This document shows positions 11,656 to 24,166 of a stretch of 64,000 bases of DNA, in pieces. The translations under genes and the position numbers were made by a program. The stretch spans positions 1 through 64,000 of the forward strand of contig CP121691.1 in the NCBI GenBank assembly GCA_038396585.1, written 5' to 3'. The stretch is from Vallitaleaceae bacterium 9-2. Its GTDB lineage: Bacteria > Bacillota > Clostridia > Lachnospirales > Vallitaleaceae. The notes below the pieces were generated by a model. The model searched no databases. It saw only the letters and a list, made by a program, of their open reading frames with translations, and was not told the origin of the DNA. Each line of letters begins with the position of its first letter. The stretch's first letter is position 1.

Positions 11656-12129
11656 GTGATACAAGAAATCATTAGACATAAAAAGTTAACACTATTTCAA
11701 TGGTGGATTATTTTCATCATACTATTTATGGCAGTTGTTTCAATAACAGAAATAATTGAAATCATAGGAAAGTATGAAATAAATCGTATTATTGATTTTT
11801 TTATTGTGTTGTACTTGTATATTTTTATCTTTTTATACTGGCAAATGCACTATTATCAGTATGAAATCATTGATGGGCATCTAGTGATAAAGGAATTTTT
11901 AGGGAAAAAAGAAAAATACACACTAATTATTCCATTTAGTCACATCATAAGCCTCTCAATGCAATCATCAAAAACAGTATCTAAATATCATAAGAAGAAA
12001 ACCTGTAAAAAACATTGGATGGTTGGTTATAACGTATATTTCATTGAATATGATGATTATATGGATGTAAGTCTATTAGAATTTCAATGTAGTCATGAAT
12101 TTATTCAATCACTTAATAGACATATATAG
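11656..12129 (+). CDS. Hypothetical two-helix membrane protein
   Basis: I do not recognise the family of this 157-residue protein. Two hydrophobic helices lie at about 14-37 and 46-62, followed by a hydrophilic beta-rich tail of about 95 residues (YEIIDGHLVIKEFLGKKEKY). That tail resembles the bacterial PH-like domains found after two membrane helices, but this is a weak shape-based guess. The start is GTG at 11656 behind TTGGAG at 11645-11650. It stands alone between fumB and the ABC importer, with its own upstream spacer. Confidence 0.65.
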   Translation: MIQEIIRHKKLTLFQWWIIFIILFMAVVSITEIIEIIGKYEINRIIDFFIVLYLYIFIFLYWQMHYYQYEIIDGHLVIKEFLGKKEKYTLIIPFSHIISLSMQSSKTVSKYHKKKTCKKHWMVGYNVYFIEYDDYMDVSLLEFQCSHEFIQSLNRHI

Positions 12130-12147
12130 TTTTAAATTGTCTATATA

Positions 12148-12156
12148 TGTTATAAT
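12148..12156 (+). promoter_or_regulatory. Extended -10 promoter of the nucleoside importer operon
   Basis: TG at 12148-12149 and TATAAT at 12151-12156 form an extended -10 directly downstream of the preceding gene. A small inverted repeat, GACAA-TTGTC at 12178-12192, lies in the leader and could be an operator. No purine riboswitch fits in this short leader. Confidence 0.55.
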
Positions 12157-12217
12157 ATATTAAGTAACAAATATTTTGACAATAAATTTGTCGTCTTAAC
12201 AAGGGAGGAAAAGAATT

Positions 12218-13363
12218 ATGAAAAAAATGTTAGCAATTTTATTAGCACTTATGTTAGTTTTAGGATTAACAGCATGTGGTGGAAGTGATGATACATCAAC
12301 GGATGGTGACACTACGGATGCAGTTGAAGACACTGTTGATGAAAGTGAAGACACAACTGAGGAAACACCAGATACAACAGATGAAACTGAAGATACATCG
12401 GATGAAATGACAGAAGAAGTTGATTTTTCTGTGGCGCTTGTAACAGATACAGGTGGTATTGATGATAAATCTTTTAACCAAGGGACTTGGGAAGGTATTC
12501 AAAAATTTGCTGAAGAAACAGGAGCTGAAATTACATATGCTCAATCAAATTCAGATGCAGATTATATTCCTAACCTTTCAACATTCTCAGAAGAAGATTA
12601 TGATTTAATCGTAGCACCAGGATTCTTATTTGTAGAATCTATGTCAGAAGTTTCTAATAACTTCCCAGAGCAAAACTACTTGCTTATTGATGACGTTGTT
12701 GCCGATCGACCAAATGTTGCAAATGCAGTATTTGCAGAAGAACAAGGTTCTTTCTTAGTTGGGGTTGCAGCAGCTCAAGCAACACTTGACGCAGGTAAAA
12801 ACTCTGTTGGATTTATCGGTGGTATGGACTTTGCTTTAATTCAAAAATTTGAAGCTGGTTTTATTGCTGGTGTTAAAGAAGTTGCTCCAGATATGGAAGT
12901 TGTTGTTGAATATGTTGGTGACTTCGTTTCAACAGAAGTTGCTGCATCATATGCAAGCCGTATGTATGATAATGGTGCTTATGCAATTTATCATGCAGCA
13001 GGTGGAGCAGGTAACGGTTTATTAAAAGAAGCAAAAGACCGTCGTGCAAGCGGTGAAGACGTATGGGCGATTGGTGTTGATAAAGATCAATATGCAGATG
13101 GTGTATATGGAGATAATGGCGAATCTGCTGTATTAACTTCTATGGTTAAACGTGTTGACGTTGCATCATATAATGTTGCTGAAATGGCAATGAATGGTGA
13201 ATTCCCAGGTGGAGAAACTCTTGTATTTACACTTGAAAATGATGGTGTAGGTATCCCAGCTGAAAATCCAAACTTATCAGATGAAATTGTAGCTTTAGTT
13301 GATGAGTACGCAGGTAAAATCAAATCAGGCGAAATCACTGTACCAGCTGTACCAGAAGATTAA
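12218..13363 (+). CDS. BMP-family nucleoside-binding lipoprotein
   Basis: This is the substrate-binding component of an ABC importer, in the BMP (basic membrane protein/PnrA-like) family that usually binds purine nucleosides. The 381-residue precursor has a lipoprotein signal with lipobox LTAC and the lipidated cysteine at 20. A low-complexity acidic Thr/Asp/Glu linker (about 23-68) would act as a tether. The mature domain contains TDTGGIDDKSFNQGTWEG (about 76-93) and GFIGGMDF, which are typical of the family. A strong GGGAGG site precedes the ATG. The downstream order of ATPase and two permeases matches the B. subtilis nupNOPQ guanosine importer. The exact nucleoside is inferred. Confidence 0.93.
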   Translation: MKKMLAILLALMLVLGLTACGGSDDTSTDGDTTDAVEDTVDESEDTTEETPDTTDETEDTSDEMTEEVDFSVALVTDTGGIDDKSFNQGTWEGIQKFAEETGAEITYAQSNSDADYIPNLSTFSEEDYDLIVAPGFLFVESMSEVSNNFPEQNYLLIDDVVADRPNVANAVFAEEQGSFLVGVAAAQATLDAGKNSVGFIGGMDFALIQKFEAGFIAGVKEVAPDMEVVVEYVGDFVSTEVAASYASRMYDNGAYAIYHAAGGAGNGLLKEAKDRRASGEDVWAIGVDKDQYADGVYGDNGESAVLTSMVKRVDVASYNVAEMAMNGEFPGGETLVFTLENDGVGIPAENPNLSDEIVALVDEYAGKIKSGEITVPAVPED

Positions 13364-13379
13364 TTCGCATAATGACATA

Positions 13380-13410
13380 AAAACCAAGACTTATGTCTTG
13401 GTTTTTATTT
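13380..13410 (+). terminator. Intercistronic terminator after the binding protein
   Basis: AACCAAGAC at 13382-13390 and GTCTTGGTT at 13395-13403 form a nine-pair stem with a four-base loop, followed by TTTATTTT. It lies inside the operon, just before the ATPase ribosome binding site, so it probably lets the binding protein be made in excess over the membrane parts. Confidence 0.8.
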
Positions 13411-13437
13411 TATACTAAAAAATTAAGGAGTGGTGTT

Positions 13438-14964
13438 ATGGAATATGTAATTGAAATGCTGGATATTACAAAAGAATTTCCCGGAATAAAAGCCAATGAT
13501 CATGTTACATTACAAATTAAACAGGGTGAAATTCATGCGTTGCTAGGAGAAAATGGGGCTGGTAAATCAACACTTATGAGTGTTTTATTTGGATTGTATC
13601 AACCGGAAGAAGGAATCATAAAAGTTAAAGGCAAAGAAGTTAATATAGCAAATCCTAACATCGCGAATGATTATGGAATTGGAATGGTACACCAACACTT
13701 CAAATTAGTAGAAAATTTTACAGTAACAGAAAATATTATTTTAGGGGCAGAGCCTAAAAAATCTGCAGGTCGTATAGATATGGACCAAGCAGAAAAAAGA
13801 GTTAAAGAGCTTAGTGAACAATATGGTCTTCATGTAGACCCAAAAGCGAAGATAGAAGATATATCCGTAGGAATGCAACAGCGTGTAGAAATTTTAAAGA
13901 TGTTGTATAGAAATGCAGAAATATTAATTTTTGATGAACCTACAGCGGTATTAACACCTCAAGAAATTCATGAATTGGTTAATATCATGAAGGAACTTGT
14001 AAAAGAAGGAAAATCGATTGTATTAATAACACATAAGTTAAAAGAAATAAAAGAAGCCGCTGACAGATGTACGGTTTTACGACGAGGAAGATATATAGGA
14101 ACAATTGATGTAGCAGATACAACAGAAGAAGAAATGGCCGAAATGATGGTTGGACGTGAAGTAAGCTTTAGCGTTGAAAAAGATGAAGCTAAGCCCAAAG
14201 AGGTTATTTTATCCATAAAAAATTTGGTTGTAAAAAATAATCGAGAACTCGTAGCCGTTAAAGATTTTAGTTTAGATGTAAAACGTGGAGAAATATATTG
14301 CGTCGCAGGAATTGATGGCAATGGTCAATCAGAATTAATTGAAGCCATAACAGGACTAAGAAAAGTGGAGTCAGGCTCTATTTCAATTAATGGAAAAGAA
14401 ATTCAAAATAAAAGTATTCGAGAAAGAACATTATCAGGTATTGGACATATTCCGGAAGATCGTCATAAATTTGGATTAGTCTTGGACTTTTCTTTAGAAG
14501 AAAACTTTGCACTACAATCTTATTTTGATTCTTCATTATCACAAAAGGGATTAATAAAATTTGAAGAACGACGAAAAATGTCCGAACAATTAATTGAAGA
14601 ATTTGATGTACGAAGTGGAAAAGGAAGTGAGACATCAGCCCGCAGCATGTCAGGAGGAAATCAGCAAAAGGCTATCATCGCACGTGAAATATATCGTTCA
14701 CCGGATTTACTTATTGCTGCTCAGCCAACAAGAGGGCTAGATGTTGGAGCTATAGAATATATACATAAACGTTTGGTTGAAGAGAGAGATCAAGGAAAAG
14801 CAGTATTATTGATGTCATTAGAGATGGAAGAAGTTCTTAATCTATCAGATAAGATAGCCGTTATCTATGAAGGAGAAATAGCAGGTATTGTAAATGCAAG
14901 TGAAACAAATGAAAATGAAATTGGATTGATGATGTCTGGTTCAAAGAAAGGAGCTATCAAATAA
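13438..14964 (+). CDS. Nucleoside/sugar ABC transporter ATP-binding protein (two ATPase domains)
   Basis: This protein energises the nucleoside importer. It has 508 residues with two tandem ABC domains, as in the ribose/galactose/nucleoside type (RbsA, MglA, NupO). The first domain has Walker A GENGAGKST at 37-45, an SVGMQQRVEIL signature and Walker B LIFDEPTAVL. The second has a degenerate Walker A, GIDGNGQSE, and a standard SGGNQQKAI signature, a normal asymmetry for this subfamily. I chose ATG 13438 behind AAGGAG at 13425-13430; the open frame further upstream runs through the terminator hairpin. Its stop overlaps the first permease start by one base. Confidence 0.94.
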   Translation: MEYVIEMLDITKEFPGIKANDHVTLQIKQGEIHALLGENGAGKSTLMSVLFGLYQPEEGIIKVKGKEVNIANPNIANDYGIGMVHQHFKLVENFTVTENIILGAEPKKSAGRIDMDQAEKRVKELSEQYGLHVDPKAKIEDISVGMQQRVEILKMLYRNAEILIFDEPTAVLTPQEIHELVNIMKELVKEGKSIVLITHKLKEIKEAADRCTVLRRGRYIGTIDVADTTEEEMAEMMVGREVSFSVEKDEAKPKEVILSIKNLVVKNNRELVAVKDFSLDVKRGEIYCVAGIDGNGQSELIEAITGLRKVESGSISINGKEIQNKSIRERTLSGIGHIPEDRHKFGLVLDFSLEENFALQSYFDSSLSQKGLIKFEERRKMSEQLIEEFDVRSGKGSETSARSMSGGNQQKAIIAREIYRSPDLLIAAQPTRGLDVGAIEYIHKRLVEERDQGKAVLLMSLEMEEVLNLSDKIAVIYEGEIAGIVNASETNENEIGLMMSGSKKGAIK

Positions 14965-16061
14965 TGGGGAAAATTAGAAATTTTGTCGCAAACGAAAAAA
15001 ACCATAAAGTACTAATTCCATTGATAGCTATTTTTATGGGATTTTTAATCGGTTCATTTATTATGTTGATAACAAAACAAAGTCCTGCCATCATGTTTAA
15101 ATCAATGATTCGTGCAATTACAGGAATTAACCTCGATCGCTTAGGAACGGATAAATGGTTTAGTGCAAGGATTGCAGGTGAGTATTTTGTATATGTCATG
15201 CCAATTGTACTTACCGGTTTATCGGTTGCATTTGCATTTAGAACAGGTTTATTTAATATCGGTGCAGAAGGTCAGTTACTTATGGGAGCTTTTGCAACAA
15301 CTGTTATCGGAATTAATTTAGACCTTCCTAAAATTATCTTATTGCCGCTTGTTATTATTGCAGGAGCAGTAGCAGGAGGATTATGGGGATTTATACCAGG
15401 TTATCTTAAAGCAAAGTTTAATGTTCATGAGGTTGTAGTTACAATAATGCTAAACTATACAGCCTTGCATTTAACCAATTATTTAATGAAGTTAATTCCT
15501 GGAAGTACATCCAATAAGACAGAAGCATTAAATGAAAATGCGTTGCTTGGAAGTGAACTTCTTCGTAAATTAACAAGCAATTCACGATTAAACTTTGGAT
15601 TTATTGTAGTCATTCTAGCGGTATTCTTATTTTGGTTTATCATTAATAAGACAACCTTTGGATATGAATTAAAAGCCGTAGGGTTTAATCCATTTGCTGC
15701 AAAATATGCAGGAATGAAAGTTGAAAGAAATGCAGCTTTATCCATGGCGATTGCAGGTGCCTTCTCAGGTTTAGCCGGTGTTATTATTGTATCAGGAACC
15801 TTTGGATACGGTCGGATGATTGCATCTTTTGAAAACTATGGATTTGATGGAATTGCCGTTGCCTTAATCGGTGGAAATACTGCAATTGGTTCATTATTAA
15901 GTGGCTTGTTATTAGGTGCCTTAAAAGCAGCACAGCCGATTATGCAAGGTCAAGGGGTTCCAAATGCAATAGCAACGATAATTACAGCAACGATTATTAT
16001 CTTTGTTGCGATGCAAAAAGGTATACAGGCTCTTCTAAAAAAAGTAAAGGGGGCTAAATAA
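14964..16061 (+). CDS. Nucleoside ABC transporter permease 1
   Basis: This is a membrane component of the nucleoside importer, a BPD_transp_2-type permease of 365 residues with about ten hydrophobic segments. The characteristic GLFNIGAEGQLLMGAF lies near 95-110 and HEVVVTIMLNY near 155. It matches NupP/YufP in position and type. The start codon overlaps the ATPase stop (TAATG), indicating translational coupling, and AAAGGAG lies just upstream inside the ATPase gene. The second permease begins two bases after this stop, so the two are expected to form a heterodimer in the membrane. Confidence 0.93.
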   Translation: MGKIRNFVANEKNHKVLIPLIAIFMGFLIGSFIMLITKQSPAIMFKSMIRAITGINLDRLGTDKWFSARIAGEYFVYVMPIVLTGLSVAFAFRTGLFNIGAEGQLLMGAFATTVIGINLDLPKIILLPLVIIAGAVAGGLWGFIPGYLKAKFNVHEVVVTIMLNYTALHLTNYLMKLIPGSTSNKTEALNENALLGSELLRKLTSNSRLNFGFIVVILAVFLFWFIINKTTFGYELKAVGFNPFAAKYAGMKVERNAALSMAIAGAFSGLAGVIIVSGTFGYGRMIASFENYGFDGIAVALIGGNTAIGSLLSGLLLGALKAAQPIMQGQGVPNAIATIITATIIIFVAMQKGIQALLKKVKGAK

Positions 16062-16062
16062 T

Positions 16063-17031
16063 ATGAAAGATTTGATTTATTCAATGATTCAAGCGACCTT
16101 GATTTATTCTACACCAATTATTTTAGCTGCAATGGGGGGATTATTCTCCGAGCGAAGTGGTGTTGTTAATATAGGTTTAGAAGGGATTATGATGATTGGT
16201 GGATTTGCGTCTGCCACAGTAATTGTTTTTATTGAAAGTTTTACAAGTTTGGCACCTTGGATATCTTTAATTGCCGGAGTATTAGCAGGAATGTTAATTG
16301 CCTTATTACATGCTTATCTTTCTGTTAACTTAAGTAGTGATCAAGTCATTTCAGGTACAGCTATTAATATTTTTGCTGGTGGTATTACAATTTATTTGGC
16401 AGAGATAATTTTCCAACAACAAAGAACGGATACATTTAATCAAGGATTCCTAAAAACTTCAGTCCCAATATTAGAAAAAATTCCAATTATAGGACCAAGT
16501 TTATTTAGTAAGGTTTATCCAACGGTATATTTAGCCTTTATTATTGTATTAATTTCGTGGTATATACTATATAGAACTTCTTTTGGATTACGATTAAGAG
16601 CAACAGGAGAGCATCCTCAAGCAGTTGATAGTATGGGGATTAGTGTCTATAAGATGCGCTATATTGGTGTTTTGACGTCAGGAGCTTTAGCAGGTCTTGC
16701 TGGTGGAATTATGGTATTGACCCAAAACACTCAATATACGATAACCAGTATACATGGTACAGGATTTATTGCCTTAGCAGCGCTTATTTTTGGTAAGTGG
16801 AGACCTGCAGGTGTGGTTGCAGCAAGTTTATTCTTTGGATTTTCACAAGTACTTAGCTTATATTCCAGTTCAATAGCAGATGTATTTAGCTTAGATTTTA
16901 TAGGAAAACTTCCTAATGAATTCTTCTTTGCACTTCCATATGTGTTAACGGTTATTGCTCTTGTTGTATTTAGTGGAAAATCTGTTGGGCCAAAAGCGGC
17001 AGGGGAACCTTATGATAAAGGTAAACGTTAG
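16063..17031 (+). CDS. Nucleoside ABC transporter permease 2
   Basis: This is the second permease of the importer, with 322 residues and about eight to nine hydrophobic segments. The GVVNIGLEGIMMIGGF segment near 34-49 and SDQVISGTAINIFAGG near 95 are hallmarks of this family (NupQ/YufQ type). An AAAGGGGG site lies ten bases before the ATG, within the end of permease 1. It is the last gene of the operon, and a long inverted repeat follows at 17054. Confidence 0.93.
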   Translation: MKDLIYSMIQATLIYSTPIILAAMGGLFSERSGVVNIGLEGIMMIGGFASATVIVFIESFTSLAPWISLIAGVLAGMLIALLHAYLSVNLSSDQVISGTAINIFAGGITIYLAEIIFQQQRTDTFNQGFLKTSVPILEKIPIIGPSLFSKVYPTVYLAFIIVLISWYILYRTSFGLRLRATGEHPQAVDSMGISVYKMRYIGVLTSGALAGLAGGIMVLTQNTQYTITSIHGTGFIALAALIFGKWRPAGVVAASLFFGFSQVLSLYSSSIADVFSLDFIGKLPNEFFFALPYVLTVIALVVFSGKSVGPKAAGEPYDKGKR

Positions 17032-17053
17032 GTAATGGTTTAACATATTTACT

Positions 17054-17100
17054 ATAAGATAGGGTCAAGATAATCCCATATTTACTTGATCCTATCTTAT
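17054..17100 (+). terminator. Hairpin after the nucleoside importer operon
   Basis: ATAAGATAGG(G)TCAAG at 17054-17069 pairs with CTTGATCCTATCTTAT at 17085-17100 around a 15-base loop. The stem is strong but the 3' side lacks a T-run, so it may terminate weakly or protect the mRNA end. Confidence 0.5.
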
Positions 17101-17168
17101 ATCATACTATGTAGCATAGGTATATATTAGAAGAGAAGTAATTTTTTACAAATAGTTTGGAAAAGAGG

Positions 17169-17197
17169 TTGACAATCATAAGCGCCTTTAGTATAAT
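17169..17197 (+). promoter_or_regulatory. Consensus promoter of tRNA-Ser
   Basis: TTGACA at 17169-17174 and TATAAT at 17192-17197 are exactly consensus with a 17-base spacer. Just downstream, at 17206-17222, CGCTG and CAGCG form a hairpin with an A-rich loop. Confidence 0.85.
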
Positions 17198-17251
17198 AAT
17201 CCTTGCGCTGAAAACAACAGCGATTTCATATTATGATAAGTAATTCAGTTT

Positions 17252-17340
17252 GGAGAAGTACTCAAGTGGCTGAAGAGGTGCCCCTGCTAAGGGTATAGGT
17301 CGTTAATAGCGGCGCGAGGGTTCAAATCCCTCCTTCTCCG
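17252..17340 (+). tRNA. tRNA-Ser (anticodon GCT)
   Basis: Acceptor arms GGAGAAG and CTTCTCC close an 89-base class II tRNA with a long variable arm (GGTCGTTAATAGCGGC region). The anticodon loop reads GCT for AGC/AGU serine codons. The discriminator is G and no CCA is encoded. It has its own promoter and sits 222 bases before the 16S gene. Confidence 0.95.
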
Positions 17341-17379
17341 TTAGTTTTCAAGAAAATGAAAACTTTTTCAAAAAAGTTG

Positions 17380-17408
17380 TTGACACGGTCGGTGAGATAT
17401 GATATTAT
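17380..17408 (+). promoter_or_regulatory. rRNA operon promoter and leader
   Basis: TTGACA at 17380-17385 and TATTAT at 17403-17408 are 17 bases apart; an overlapping TATAAT at 17406-17411 would give 20. The transcript would begin near the hairpin TTCGCTG/CAGCGAA at 17413-17433. The leader to 17562 also contains AATAGTGAAGTAAA (17470-17483), one arm of the pre-16S processing stem. Confidence 0.75.
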
Positions 17409-17562
17409 AATCTTCGCTGACAAAAACAGCGAAACGCAAAAAAAATACCAAATGAACATTTGATAATTGAATAGTGAAGTAAACCAAGTTATACCAAACA
17501 ATTCTTGAGAGATCAAGTAACAGTAATAGCGAACAGCTAGTGTTTAAGCGAGGATAAAAAAC

Positions 17563-19374
<1,812 letters not shown>

Positions 19375-19489
19375 TAGGTGGCGATGCGTCCTCGGGAAAC
19401 ACCCGTTCCCATACCGAACACGATGGTTAAGCCTTGGACGGCCGATGGTACTTGGTTGGTAACGACCTGGGAGAGTAGGTGGCTGCCTA
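19375..19489 (+). rRNA. 5S ribosomal RNA
   Basis: A 115-base 5S rRNA lies between 16S and 23S. The terminal helix is TAGGTGGC with GCTGCCTA, and the body has the conserved CCCGTTCCCATACCGAACACG segment near 19402-19422. It occupies an unusual place: most bacteria have 5S after 23S, and no second 5S is present downstream of this 23S. Confidence 0.93.
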
Positions 19490-19494
19490 TTTAT

Positions 19495-19567
19495 GGGGGT
19501 ATAGCTCAGTTGGGAGAGCACCTGCCTTGCAAGCAGGGGGTCAGGAGTTCGAATCTCCTTATCTCCA
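19495..19567 (+). tRNA. tRNA-Ala (anticodon TGC)
   Basis: Acceptor strands at 19495-19501 and 19560-19566 pair with two G-U wobbles. The D arm TAGCTCAGTTGGGAGAGC, anticodon TGC and T arm GGAGTTCGAATCTCC are standard. The discriminator is A, without encoded CCA. It lies between 5S and 23S, five bases after 5S. Confidence 0.96.
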
Positions 19568-19741
19568 TTCGACAGGGAACTGTCGTATGAAAGTAGTGAA
19601 TGAACATTGAAAACTACATATCGAAAAGTCAAAATAAACAAACCTATTTATTTAATAACGAAGGTTTATACGTAAACCGAAATTAAGAATAGAAAAGAAC
19701 CAAAGAGCATACACAATTGTATTAAACTCTTAAGCAAGCTA

Positions 19742-22639
<2,898 letters not shown>

Positions 22640-22719
22640 AAAGCGAGCTTAAGAGTTTTAATAGAGTTGTGTATGAAGTGAAGTTTGACTTTAGAATGTA
22701 GAATAAAATGTAAATGTAT

Positions 22720-22793
<74 letters not shown>

Positions 22794-22861
22794 TAAGTAA
22801 ACTTACTTGCGAGACTTCATAAGAGTGATAACATAATGATTGTAAGTTTAATTTTATCCCA

Positions 22862-22934
22862 GGGCGCATAGCTCAGCTGGGAGAGCACCTGCCTTACAAG
22901 CAGGGGGTCACAGGTTCGAGCCCTGTTGCGCCCA
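22862..22934 (+). tRNA. tRNA-Val (anticodon TAC)
   Basis: Acceptor GGGCGCA/TGCGCCC, D arm TAGCTCAGCTGGGAGAGC, anticodon TAC and T arm CAGGTTCGAGCCCTG form a 73-base tRNA. The discriminator is A. Confidence 0.96.
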
Positions 22935-22966
22935 TTTGAAGTGTATACTTCAGTAAAATCAAATAT

Positions 22967-23039
<73 letters not shown>

Positions 23040-23064
23040 TTGATGATTGTTATAATCATCGTAT

Positions 23065-23146
23065 GGAGGGGTTCCCGAGTGGCCAAAGGGGGCAGACTGT
23101 AAATCTGTTGTCTACGACTTCGAAGGTTCGAATCCTTCTCCCTCCA
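23065..23146 (+). tRNA. tRNA-Tyr (anticodon GTA)
   Basis: An 82-base class II tRNA with acceptor GGAGGGG/TCCCTCC, anticodon GTA, and a long variable arm between 23105 and 23125. The discriminator is A. Confidence 0.95.
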
Positions 23147-23160
23147 TTAAAATTCTATAT

Positions 23161-23234
23161 CGCGGAGTGGAGCAGTCTGGAAGCTCGTCGGGCTCATAAC
23201 CCGAAGGTCAGAGGTTCAAATCCTCTCTCCGCAA
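23161..23234 (+). tRNA. Initiator tRNA-fMet (anticodon CAT)
   Basis: The anticodon is CAT in loop CTCATAA, flanked by three G-C pairs (GGG/CCC). The first acceptor position is an unpaired C opposite A. Both are diagnostic of the bacterial initiator rather than elongator Met or Ile2. Confidence 0.95.
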
Positions 23235-23256
23235 CTAAGTAGCATATTAAATATAT

Positions 23257-23329
<73 letters not shown>

Positions 23330-23333
23330 TTAT

Positions 23334-23407
23334 GGGGCACTAGCTCAGTCGGCTAGAGCACTAGACTTTTAATCTAGGTGTCCCGGGTTCGAGTCCCGGG
23401 TGCCTCA
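23334..23407 (+). tRNA. tRNA-Lys (anticodon TTT)
   Basis: Acceptor GGGGCAC/GTGCCTC with one G-U pair, anticodon loop CTTTTAA with TTT, and T arm CCGGGTTCGAGTCCCGG. Only four bases separate it from tRNA-Phe. It is the last gene of the rRNA-tRNA unit. Confidence 0.96.
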
Positions 23408-23409
23408 TT

Positions 23410-23443
23410 AAACACACAGTTGTTATAGATTGTGTGTTTTTTT
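23410..23443 (+). terminator. Terminator of the rRNA-tRNA operon
   Basis: AAACACACA at 23410-23418 and TGTGTGTTT at 23431-23439 form the stem, followed by a T-run to 23443. Confidence 0.85.
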
Positions 23444-23601
23444 ATATTATCTATTAAAATTATTTGAATGAATCATATAAATATAATTCATATTTTTATT
23501 TTGGGTTATCTACAAACCTTGAATTTAAAAGGTTTGTGAACACTAAAAGCGAAAAATATATATTAAAATGCAGGATAATAAATAAAAAAATCAAAAAGTT
23601 A

Positions 23602-23630
23602 TTGACAAGAGAATATAGAGTATGTATAAT
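23602..23630 (+). promoter_or_regulatory. Promoter of glnK-amt
   Basis: TTGACA at 23602-23607 and TATAAT at 23625-23630 are consensus with 17-base spacing. It lies about 130 bases before glnK, leaving room for the regulatory leader. Confidence 0.85.
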
Positions 23631-23678
23631 AAGGAACATAAATTAAAGCGTTTTAATGCAAAGATGTATTAAATTTTT

Positions 23679-23738
23679 TAGACAACGGAGTCTATATGAT
23701 TTTACACCCATAGGTGTGAGATTATATGGGCTTTTTTT
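23679..23738 (+). promoter_or_regulatory. glnK leader with ANTAR-target-like hairpin and terminator
   Basis: Hairpin 1 (23679-23694) has stem TAGAC/GTCTA and the six-base loop AACGGA, with A at position 1 and G at position 4. This is the signature of RNA targets of ANTAR antiterminator proteins. A second possible hairpin (23702-23719, TTACAC/GTGTGA) overlaps the 5' arm of an intrinsic terminator, CCCATA (23707-23712) with TATGGG (23725-23730) and seven Ts (23732-23738), so the two are mutually exclusive. The second loop, CCATAG, does not match the ANTAR consensus. Control of nitrogen genes by such elements is known in Clostridia; its operation here is inferred. Confidence 0.6.
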
Positions 23739-23764
23739 GTTTTCAAACTTAAGGAGGTTCGTAT

Positions 23765-24112
23765 ATGGATAAGATAACAAAGGTGGACATAATTACCCGA
23801 CCAGATAAAGCAGAGGTGTTAAAAGAAGCTTTAAATGAAATTGGAATAACGGGAATGACATTTTCCCATGTATTAGGTTGTGGTTTACAAAAAGGAAAGA
23901 CGGAGTATTATAGAGGGAATCCATATAGTATTGATTTACTCCCAAAGATTCGTGTTGAAACCGTTGTTTGTGAAGTACCTGTAGAAAAAGTTGTTGAAGT
24001 TGCAAAAAAAGTTTTACGTACAGGAGAAATTGGTGATGGGAAAATTTTTATCTATCCGGTTGAAAATGTAATAAAGGTCCGTACAGGAGAAGAAGGGGTT
24101 AAAGCATTATAG
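23765..24112 (+). CDS. glnK: Nitrogen regulatory protein P-II (GlnK)
   Basis: This is a PII signal protein of 115 residues. PII trimers sense ATP/ADP and 2-oxoglutarate and plug the ammonium channel when nitrogen is plentiful. The T-loop segment EYYRGNPYSIDLLPK lies near 47-61 and keeps a tyrosine at the position uridylylated in enterobacteria. The C-terminal GDGKIFIYPVENVIKVRTGE is the standard nucleotide-binding end of the family. It is followed after 54 bases by amt, the classic GlnK-AmtB pairing. AAGGAGG at 23751-23757 precedes the ATG. Expression probably depends on the leader terminator described separately. Confidence 0.95.
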   Translation: MDKITKVDIITRPDKAEVLKEALNEIGITGMTFSHVLGCGLQKGKTEYYRGNPYSIDLLPKIRVETVVCEVPVEKVVEVAKKVLRTGEIGDGKIFIYPVENVIKVRTGEEGVKAL

Positions 24113-24166
24113 ATTATAAACATGGATCCAGAGATTAAAACAAAAAGATTAAAGGAGTGAAAGTAT

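Noticed and set aside
12130-12217. Possible purine riboswitch before the nucleoside-binding lipoprotein
   Set aside because: The leader after the -10 is only about 60 bases, too short for a purine aptamer plus expression platform, and no conserved core is seen.
13968-14321. 117-codon minus-strand frame opposite the nucleoside ATPase
   Set aside because: Mirror of the codon pattern of the real gene; no ribosome binding site or homologous look.
23464-23646. 60-codon plus-strand frame between the tRNA terminator and glnK
   Set aside because: It has no ribosome binding site, an AT-rich low-complexity composition, and overlaps the glnK promoter.
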